The notes beneath the pieces are model-generated. The model was not told the DNA's origin. It saw nothing but the letters and a program-made list of their open reading frames with translations, and did no database searches. Positions 58,765 through 64,000 of a stretch of DNA of 64,000 nucleotides are shown here, one piece after another (position 1 is the stretch's first letter; each line of letters begins with the position of its first letter). Origin of the DNA: Patescibacteria group bacterium UBA6805 (GTDB taxonomy: Bacteria > Patescibacteriota > Minisyncoccia > Minisyncoccales > Minisyncoccaceae); assembly GCA_002452735.1 (NCBI GenBank), contig DKFD01000011.1, forward strand, positions 1 through 64,000. Direction: 5' to 3'. Made by a program: the position numbers and the translations under genes.

Positions 58765-58771
58765 ATATAAT
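58743..58771 (+). promoter_or_regulatory. probable rny promoter
   Basis: TTGTCT (58743-58748), 17 bp, TATAAT (58766-58771). The -35 lies in the terminator loop. A leader of about 125 nt follows before the ATG at 58905. Confidence 0.5.
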
Positions 58772-58904
58772 GAAATCGTAGATTATTAGATTAATTTGAA
58801 TCTTTGGTAACAATTTAAGATTTAACTCAATGAAGTCAAGAAGATTATCTTAAAGAATGACAAAAGCATAGGTATTTTTATGTGCCAAATTTTCAACTAC
58901 ATGT

Positions 58905-60437
58905 ATGATGGAAACCTTAACACCCTTTGCCATGGTTACGATTGCTGTGGCCACTGGAGCCGTAATCGGCTATTATGTCCGCCAATCGATTGCCAGGAAA
59001 CGGGCGGGAACAATAGAAGCAGAGCTTCAAAAAAAGATAATTCAAACCAAGCAAGCGGCTGAAGAAATCGTTTCCAAGGCCAAAGAAAGAGCAGAGACCT
59101 TGGAGAAAAAAACATACGCTGACCTGGAAGAAAGACAAAAAGTATTAGTCAGGGCGGAAAACCGCATTTTGAAAAAAGAAGAAGACTTTGAGAACAAGGA
59201 AAAAGAAATTGTTGTCAAAGAGAAAGAGGTTTTTTCAAAAGTGGAGAAGCTGAAAGAAATCAAAAAAGACCTGGACGTTCTGAAGGAAGAGACCCTGAAG
59301 AATCTGGAAAAGATATCGGGACTGAGCAAAGACCAGGCCAAAGAAGAACTCTTGGCCAAAGCAGAAAGAGAATATCAGGCGGAGATTCTGGACAGGATAA
59401 GAAAAATGGAAGAGAGGGGAACAGAGCAATACGAAAGAAAAGCCAAGGAGATTTTAAGCAACGCCATCCAATCATACGCCTTGTCTCAGGCCCAGGAGCT
59501 TACCACCTCCTCGGTTGACATTCCTTCGGACGAGATAAAAGGAAGGATTATCGGGAAAGAGGGAAGGAATATCAGGGCCTTTGAAAAGGCGACCGGCGTG
59601 GAATTGATTGTTGACGAAACTCCGGGAGTGGTTATTCTTTCAAGTTTTAACCCCATAAGAAGAGAAATCGCCAAGATTGCCCTGGAAAGGCTTTTGAGAG
59701 ACGGGAGAATCCAGCCGGCCAGGGTGGAGCAGGAAATTGAAAAAGCGGAAGAGGAGGTGAACAAAAAGACGAAAGAGGCGGGCGAGGCAGCGGTTTACGA
59801 AGCAGGGGTTCTGGATTTGCCGGAGAAGCTGACGCAGATTCTGGGAAGATTGCAATATAGAACAAGTTACGGCCAGAATGTATTGAATCATTCGATAGAA
59901 GTGTCGCTCTTGGCTGGCGTCATCGCCTCGGAACTGGGCCTTGATGTGCCGTTGTGCAGGAAAGCCGGGCTTCTTCACGATATAGGGAAAGCCCTTGACT
60001 ATAAGGCAGAAGGGTCGCATACTGATATCGGAGGCAAGATTTTGGAGAAATTTGACATAGACCCGAGAATAATCATAGCCATCAAATCCCACCACGAAGA
60101 ATATCCTTATGAAAGCGTAGAAGCGAGGATTATCCAGGCCGCTGACCAGGTATCGGGTGCAAGGCCCGGAGCCAGGAAGGATTCGCTGGAGAATTACTTG
60201 AAGAGATTGGGAGACCTGGAAGATATTGCTTTGTCCTTCCCGGGAGTGGAAAAGGCTTATGCCATTCAGGGCGGGAGGGAAATCAGGATTTTTGTTAAGC
60301 CCGGAGACATTGATGATTTGACGGCTCACAAGCTGGCCAGGGACATTGCCAAAAAAATTCAGGAAGAGCTGAGATATCCGGGAGAAATCAAAGTCAATTT
60401 GATACGCGAAATGAGAGTGGTTGAATATGCGAAATAA
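58905..60437 (+). CDS. rny: ribonuclease Y
   Basis: Membrane-anchored endoribonuclease that starts mRNA decay. 510 aa: N-terminal membrane helix (FAMVTIAVATGAVIGYYV), a long coiled coil (~30-200), KH domain (GRIIGKEGRNIRAFEKATGVE) and HD domain (HSIEVSLLAGVIA; LLHDIGKALDYK; HHEEYPYE). Full length. The start has two adjacent ATGs (58905 and 58908). With PNPase at 39-41 kb it gives this organism both main RNA-decay activities. Confidence 0.95.
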   Translation: MMETLTPFAMVTIAVATGAVIGYYVRQSIARKRAGTIEAELQKKIIQTKQAAEEIVSKAKERAETLEKKTYADLEERQKVLVRAENRILKKEEDFENKEKEIVVKEKEVFSKVEKLKEIKKDLDVLKEETLKNLEKISGLSKDQAKEELLAKAEREYQAEILDRIRKMEERGTEQYERKAKEILSNAIQSYALSQAQELTTSSVDIPSDEIKGRIIGKEGRNIRAFEKATGVELIVDETPGVVILSSFNPIRREIAKIALERLLRDGRIQPARVEQEIEKAEEEVNKKTKEAGEAAVYEAGVLDLPEKLTQILGRLQYRTSYGQNVLNHSIEVSLLAGVIASELGLDVPLCRKAGLLHDIGKALDYKAEGSHTDIGGKILEKFDIDPRIIIAIKSHHEEYPYESVEARIIQAADQVSGARPGARKDSLENYLKRLGDLEDIALSFPGVEKAYAIQGGREIRIFVKPGDIDDLTAHKLARDIAKKIQEELRYPGEIKVNLIREMRVVEYAK

Positions 60438-60526
60438 TAAAATAAAAGGTCGATGCAAATTCTAACAGGTTTGATTTTGGAAATTAATCAGACAATTGAT
60501 TTTCAAGCCCCAAACCTTAAACAAAA

Positions 60527-60799
60527 ATGACAAAAGAAGATATCGTCGAAGCAATCGTTAAAAAGACAGCGATGTCCAAGAAAGACGCGGTTGAAGCTTT
60601 GAATACCATTATTGAAGAAATCACCAAGGTTCTTTCCAAAGGAGGTCAAGTCGTTTTGACAGGCTTTGGAACGTTTAGAGTGGGAGCCAGGGCAGCGAGA
60701 GAGGGAAGAAATCCCAAGACAGGAGAAAAGATTAAGATTCCGGCAATGAAGAGCCCTAAGTTTAAAGCAGGAAAAGCTTTAAAGGACGCTGTAAGATAG
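60527..60799 (+). CDS. hup: DNA-binding protein HU
   Basis: 90 aa histone-like protein that bends DNA. Full HU pattern: helical start (MTKEDIVEAIVKKTAMSKKDAV), GQVVLTGFGTFRVGARAAREGRNPKTGEKIKIPA with the DNA-binding arm and the intercalating Pro, and a C-terminal helix FKAGKALKDAV. Only one HU gene is visible in the window. A strong terminator follows. Confidence 0.96.
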   Translation: MTKEDIVEAIVKKTAMSKKDAVEALNTIIEEITKVLSKGGQVVLTGFGTFRVGARAAREGRNPKTGEKIKIPAMKSPKFKAGKALKDAVR

Positions 60800-60811
60800 T
60801 TTCAAAATAAA

Positions 60812-60838
60812 GAATCGCCCGTTAATGCGGGCGATTTT
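60812..60838 (+). terminator. terminator after hup
   Basis: Nine-bp stem AATCGCCCG / CGGGCGATT with a TTAATG loop followed by TTCTTT. It lies between hup and the convergent tRNA-Ala gene. Confidence 0.75.
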
Positions 60839-60843
60839 CTTTA

Positions 60844-60917
60844 TGGTGGACCCGCGGGGAATTGAACCCCGGACTCGTCGATGCCATCGACGTGTGTTAC
60901 CTCTATACTACGGGCCC
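60844..60917 (-). tRNA. tRNA-Ala(GGC)
   Basis: 74 nt on the minus strand including an encoded CCA (the only one of seven here). Acceptor GGGCCCG/CGGGTCC with the G3-U70 pair, anticodon stem CGTCG/CGACG with loop ATGGCAT, T arm CGGGG/CCCCG. The base at position 32 is A rather than a pyrimidine. Confidence 0.92.
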
Positions 60918-60991
60918 GTTCTTTTATTATATGGTTTTTAAATAAAAAAACAAGCTTGCTATTTGGTTAAAATTGATATATTGTATATATA

Positions 60992-61729
60992 ATGGTGGGA
61001 AAAGAGGATTTGCATGAAAAGGCAGTAGCTTTAAGAAACAGAGGTTTTACATATGGCGAAATACTGGAAAAGATTAATTTCAAAGTCAGCAACAGCACTA
61101 TCTCTTGCTGGTGTTCTGGAATAGAGCTTACGCCGTCCCAGAAAGACAGAATTAAAGAGAAGCAAAGAAATTTTAAGCTTATCAAGCACCTAATAAGCAA
61201 GTCCATTAAGGATGAAGAAGGGGCAAGGGCTTGGGCGAAGGAAAAAGCTGAGTTAATCGCGAGTAATAATCTTAAAAATTTGATACTATCCGGAACAATG
61301 CTTTATTGGGCAGAAGGGTATGGTTCAACAGGAAAAAGTGCCGGATTCACAAACACAGACCCCCAAATGATAAAGATAATGATGAAGTTTTTCAGGGAGG
61401 TGTTGGGAGTAGAGGATAGAAAAATCAAAATAATGGTAAGAATTGATAAAAGAAACGATATTGGAAGAGCTGTAAATTATTGGTCAAAAATTGTTAAATT
61501 GCCATTATCCAATTTTCATAAAACGGAAATTTTAGAAACTAAAAACAATAAATATCCGAATGGCATATGCAGGATTACGGTTTATGATGTTTCTGTAAGA
61601 AGAAAGATTGACAATCTTCTTAAATTAATAAAAGATAAGTGGGCCCCTGTAGCTCAGAGGATAGAGCAGCACACTCCTAAGGTGAAGGCCGTAGGTTCGA
61701 TTCCTACCGGGGGCACAATTAAAATATGA
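60992..61729 (+). CDS. homing-endonuclease-like protein whose frame reads through a tRNA
   Basis: 245-aa open frame. Residues ~5-55 look like a helix-turn-helix (HEKAVALRNRGFTYGEILEKI, STISCWCSG). Residues ~95-215 resemble a LAGLIDADG-type half (SGTMLYWAEGYGS, AGFTNTDPQMIKIMMKFF, GICRITVYDVSVRRKIDNLL). The true protein should end near residue 217. The last ~28 residues (WAPVAQRIEQHTPK ...) are the translated tRNA-Arg gene, and the stop lies in the ATGA overlap with htrA. Possibly a selfish element at the tRNA. DNA is AT-rich compared with flanking genes. Confidence 0.55.
   Translation: MVGKEDLHEKAVALRNRGFTYGEILEKINFKVSNSTISCWCSGIELTPSQKDRIKEKQRNFKLIKHLISKSIKDEEGARAWAKEKAELIASNNLKNLILSGTMLYWAEGYGSTGKSAGFTNTDPQMIKIMMKFFREVLGVEDRKIKIMVRIDKRNDIGRAVNYWSKIVKLPLSNFHKTEILETKNNKYPNGICRITVYDVSVRRKIDNLLKLIKDKWAPVAQRIEQHTPKVKAVGSIPTGGTIKI
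61643..61715 (+). tRNA. tRNA-Arg(CCU)
   Basis: 73 nt: acceptor GCCCCTG/CGGGGGC (with a T6-G67 wobble), D arm GCTC/GAGC, T arm GTAGG/CCTAC, anticodon loop CTCCTAA (CCU). The anticodon stem is weak: only CAC/GTG pairs, with mismatches at 27-43 and 31-39. CCA is not encoded. It lies in the 3' end of the upstream ORF and 10 bp before htrA. Confidence 0.8.
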
Positions 61730-62748
61730 AAAAATCACCCATTGTTTCCATCGCCAAAAAGGTCTGCCCGGCCGTGATAACCATCGTGGCCTCGAGAGAT
61801 TTGCCGGAGATAGAAGAATTCTACTTCCTTCCTTTCAGGGGGGAGAAGATTGCTTTTCCCAAGAAATTGAAGGAGAACCAGAAGACCAAGATAGGGGGAG
61901 GGTCTGGTTTTATCGTTTCCAAAGACGGATATGTCCTTACCTGTAATCACGTAGTTGAGGACAAAGAGGCTGATTTTACCGTCATCGTCGACCCTGACCA
62001 CAAATATCAGGCCAAGGTTCTGGACAAAGACCCTTTGATTGATATGGCCATATTGAAAATACAAGGGAATAATTTTTCTTGCTTGAATCTGGGAGATTCA
62101 GACAAGCTGGAGCTGGGAGAATCGGTAATGGCCGTGGGCAATCCTTTGGGAGAGTTTGAAGACACCCTTTCCTTTGGAATCGTTTCCGGCCTGAGCAGGA
62201 AAATCAATGCTTCCAGCGGCTTCGGCTCCAACGTCACCCCCTTAAGAGGCTTGATTCAGACCGATGCGGCCATTAACCCCGGCAATTCAGGAGGTCCCTT
62301 GGTGGACATGAAGGGAGAAGTGGTGGGTATAAACACAGCCATGATTATGGGAGCGGAAAACATCGGCTTTGCCCTGCCCATCAACTATATCAAAGAAGAC
62401 TTGAAAGAAGTTAAGAAAAAAGGAAAAATCAAAAGACCTTATCTCGGAGTTAAATATATAATCTTAAACAAAGAAATATCCAAGACGAACAAGATGGGGG
62501 TTGATTACGGAGCGCTGATTGTCAGGGAAATGTTCGGTGAATCGGCCGTGGCCAAAGATTCAAGCGCCGACCTGGCCGGGCTCAAAGAATACGACATTAT
62601 TTTGGAAATAAACAAGGGAAAAATCACTCAGGACAATTCTTTGGCCGACGCAGTGGCCAAGTACAAGACAGGAGATAGGATTGTTCTCAAGGTTTTAAGA
62701 GAAGGAAAAGAAATCCAGCTGGAAACAGAGCTCAAGGAGAGGAAATAA
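61726..62748 (+). CDS. HtrA/DegP-like serine protease without a visible signal peptide
   Basis: 340 aa trypsin-like protease plus one PDZ domain. Catalytic triad: His in LTCNHVVED, Asp in PLIDMAILKI, Ser in NPGNSGGPLVD. The PDZ domain starts near residue 245 (GVDYGALIVREMFGESAVAKDSSADLAGL). Family members act in the envelope, yet this protein begins MKKSPIVSIAKKVCPAVITI, directly at the protease domain, with no signal peptide or membrane anchor. It follows the tRNA gene by 10 bp. A start further upstream is not possible without reading through the tRNA. Confidence 0.88.
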   Translation: MKKSPIVSIAKKVCPAVITIVASRDLPEIEEFYFLPFRGEKIAFPKKLKENQKTKIGGGSGFIVSKDGYVLTCNHVVEDKEADFTVIVDPDHKYQAKVLDKDPLIDMAILKIQGNNFSCLNLGDSDKLELGESVMAVGNPLGEFEDTLSFGIVSGLSRKINASSGFGSNVTPLRGLIQTDAAINPGNSGGPLVDMKGEVVGINTAMIMGAENIGFALPINYIKEDLKEVKKKGKIKRPYLGVKYIILNKEISKTNKMGVDYGALIVREMFGESAVAKDSSADLAGLKEYDIILEINKGKITQDNSLADAVAKYKTGDRIVLKVLREGKEIQLETELKERK

Positions 62749-62752
62749 AAAA

Positions 62753-62776
62753 GGGCTTAGAAAAAATCTAAACCCC
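62753..62776. terminator. bidirectional terminator after htrA
   Basis: Imperfect stem GGGCTTAGA / TCTAAACCC (one mismatch) with an A-rich loop. It overlaps the last codons of the convergent gene at 62768. Confidence 0.55.
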
Positions 62777-63217
62777 GTTTTCGGATATTATCTCCCTTAT
62801 TCTTTGAAGGATGGTTTCTGTAGCCACCCGGTCATTGAAATCAAGTCGCTCGTGAATTTCAATCAGCTGGGAAAGCGTCTCAGCGGTTTTGGCCATCATC
62901 TGGAGGCAGGTGCTTTTCAAGCGCCAGTCTCCGCTAAAACCGCCTAAGTTTATTTGTTCGTAAAGTTCGCTCCACCAGTTCCAGTCTTTTTCAAGACCGG
63001 ACAGCGTCTGACAAACGAGGTCTCTCTCCGTCAGATTTTGCTTAGCCAGAACTTTTTGATAAATATCTGCCCATTGCCTGGGTGATAATTTCGACAGCGA
63101 ATCTCTGGCCCCTGGTGCAGGGAGCATTACCATAACGGCTATGCTTAAGTTGAATTTTGCGGTCAGTTGGTTAAAAATCCTTGCGGCCTGCTCAGAAGTT
63201 AAGTTTTTAAGGTCCAT
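62768..63217 (-). CDS. hypothetical helical protein
   Basis: 149 aa from the ATG at 63217 (MDLKNLTSEQAARIFNQLTA), chosen because an AGAGGTGG Shine-Dalgarno sequence sits ~6 bp upstream. An earlier GTG at 63226 would lie inside that sequence. Predicted mainly helical, with Trp-rich patches (LEKDWNWWSELYEQI). No signal peptide or membrane helix; family not recognised. It is a single gene with its own promoter, convergent with htrA. Confidence 0.6.
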   Translation of the reverse strand: MDLKNLTSEQAARIFNQLTAKFNLSIAVMVMLPAPGARDSLSKLSPRQWADIYQKVLAKQNLTERDLVCQTLSGLEKDWNWWSELYEQINLGGFSGDWRLKSTCLQMMAKTAETLSQLIEIHERLDFNDRVATETILQRIREIISENGV

Positions 63218-63247
63218 CACAACCACCTCTTTGTGGTCGACTGAAGT

Positions 63248-63276
63248 GTATTACAAAAGAAGATTCTTGTAAACAA
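63248..63276 (-). promoter_or_regulatory. promoter of the hypothetical gene at 62768
   Basis: Minus strand: TTGTTT (63271-63276), 17 bp, TAATAC (63248-63253), giving a leader of about 25 nt with a Shine-Dalgarno sequence. Confidence 0.4.
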
Positions 63277-63403
63277 GGCCGATTTTCCGGGAACCGTTTT
63301 GATGTGGTCTTTATGTGACATATTATGTTTCAATTTTAAGTCTTTCAGAATCTTTGTCAAATAAATATTTGTAAATTATTTTAAAATTTGTTAATGTTGG
63401 CTA

Positions 63404-64000
63404 ATGAAAGATATGAAAGATAATGAATTCACATTTTGGCGATTTTTTAAAAAGCTTAAAGAAGTTTATAGGCCCTTTTTGGGCGCGATCGTTGCTATTT
63501 TCCTGTTGATGTTTTTGCAGGAAGCTCTGGCCTTGGTATCCCCGTACATTTACGGAAAGATAGTTGATGGCATCTTGCAGGGCCGGGCAATGGTCGAGGT
63601 GATAAAGCTTTGTTTCCTTTCTTTGGCCCTTCTTCTTTTTAACGACATGGTAGTCAATTATATCAGAGAAACGATTGAGGTCCAGAAATTCGAGTTTGAT
63701 GTTCCTCGGAAAGTAGCCGAGAGAACCTTGAGCGGGGTTTTTGAATTTTCCATCGGCCAGCACGAAAACCAGAATTCGGGAATCAAGAAAAGCATCATTG
63801 ACAGGGGGCAAAACGCCTTGATTGAGCTGGCGAACATTTTGCTTTACCAGATTTTTCCCGCTTTCCTGCAAATCGGCGTTACGGTCGTGGCTCTGTTCGT
63901 CGTATCTCCTCCTCTGGGCGCGGTTATTTTAATCGGCGCTTCGGCTTTTCTCGTCGTCAGCTTCTATGCCAACTACGTCCTGAGAGACGACTTGAAAAAA
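63404..64000 (+). CDS. ABC exporter, N-terminal membrane part (cut by the window end)
   Basis: Open frame of 199 codons running off the window, from ATG 63404 (MKDMKDNEFTFWRFFKKL; a second ATG is at 63413). Hydrophobic helices at ~27-48 (FLGAIVAIFLLMFLQEALAL), ~65-85 and ~150-195 with YIYGKIVDGIL match the transmembrane domain of ABC exporters. The ATP-binding domain would lie beyond the window. The 186 bp upstream are AT-rich with no clear element. Confidence 0.75.
   Translation, partial: MKDMKDNEFTFWRFFKKLKEVYRPFLGAIVAIFLLMFLQEALALVSPYIYGKIVDGILQGRAMVEVIKLCFLSLALLLFNDMVVNYIRETIEVQKFEFDVPRKVAERTLSGVFEFSIGQHENQNSGIKKSIIDRGQNALIELANILLYQIFPAFLQIGVTVVALFVVSPPLGAVILIGASAFLVVSFYANYVLRDDLKK

Larger units (their letters stand above)
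58598..58904. other. intergenic region with degenerate gene tail, terminator and rny leader
   Basis: At 58660-58720 the sequence resembles the end of the surface-protein gene (both read GxTGTxA, then PLxKWxE in one of the frames) and may be a decayed duplicate tail. It is followed by a terminator (58735-58764), a promoter (58743-58771) and a ~125-nt AT-rich leader to rny with no recognised element. Confidence 0.4.

Noticed and set aside
61630..61729. Last 28 residues of the 245-codon ORF as a protein domain
   Set aside because: They are the translation of the tRNA-Arg gene (typical PVAQRIEQ pattern) and not a real domain.
63227..63403. Promoter for the ABC exporter
   Set aside because: Only weak boxes (TTGTCA, 17 bp, TATTTT near 63354-63382) in very AT-rich DNA, not strong enough to list.
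63401..63871. A leftward 156-codon ORF at the right end
   Set aside because: It lies opposite the ABC transporter membrane domain, which has clear hydrophobic helices and an intact frame to the window end.

Overview
The window looks like a stretch of a compact bacterial chromosome of the Candidate Phyla Radiation (Patescibacteria, most likely Parcubacteria-like). I infer this from gene content and style; nothing here is a database match. Genes are packed with many 1-30 bp overlaps. Several proteins are short or stripped-down family versions (a MurE without its N-terminal domain, a free-standing PolA-type 5' nuclease, a Jag with only KH and R3H). The window also holds type IV secretion-like components (VirB4, PrgI/VirB3, VirB6 and VirB2-like proteins), a lamin-tail protein and a kelch/FISUMP surface protein. 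Seven tRNA genes and no rRNA were found.

Layout. 0-9 kb: cell wall, recombination and repair genes (murE-like, ruvA, holA, mutM, a PolA-type exonuclease, tsaE), a two-component pair, rpsT, and an HTH-phosphoribosyltransferase regulator with a palindromic operator on its own promoter. 9-17 kb: a degenerate DHH protein with a PilB-type ATPase, a candidate structured RNA, ruvB, a lamin-tail protein, yebC, ruvC, tyrS and a class A penicillin-binding protein. 16.7-21.3 kb: the probable replication origin, with dnaA-dnaN leftward, rpmH-rnpA-yidC-jag rightward, and DnaA-box-like sites on both sides of dnaA. 21.3-35.5 kb: a type IV secretion-like locus (split VirB4, PrgI, VirB6) interrupted by a lipoprotein and an SPFH protein. 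It ends in three proteins that join a VirB2-like two-helix module to large ectodomains: one cysteine-rich, two resembling beta/gamma-crystallin. 35.4-42.2 kb: rsmA, an M23 peptidase, a DksA-like protein, a 32-residue membrane peptide, a coiled-coil protein, pnp, rpsO, two tRNAs and a free VirB2-like protein.

42.2-49 kb is a leftward lipid operon: PlsY, a CarS-like CDP-alcohol synthase, an MscS-type helix protein, a FakA-FakB fusion, two more FakB/DegV proteins and two diverged PlsY copies. Together they could capture fatty acids, activate them as acyl-phosphates, acylate glycerol-3-phosphate and form a CDP-lipid. 49-49.3 kb holds three tRNAs, two near-perfect parS sites and a strong inverted repeat. 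49.3-64 kb: cca, nusA (with an intrinsic terminator in its own leader), tig, clpP, a 1468-residue kelch/FISUMP surface protein behind an attenuator-like leader, rny, HU, a homing-endonuclease-like ORF that reads through a tRNA, an HtrA-like protease, and the start of an ABC exporter.

Regulatory style: many genes have readable TTGACA/TATAAT-type promoters with 17-18 bp spacing. For several (rpsT, tsaE, the DHH protein, yebC, tyrS, probably the penicillin-binding protein) the -10 box lies only about 6-9 bp before the start codon, which implies leaderless mRNAs. A few others (the SPFH protein, the lipoprotein) have clear Shine-Dalgarno sequences.
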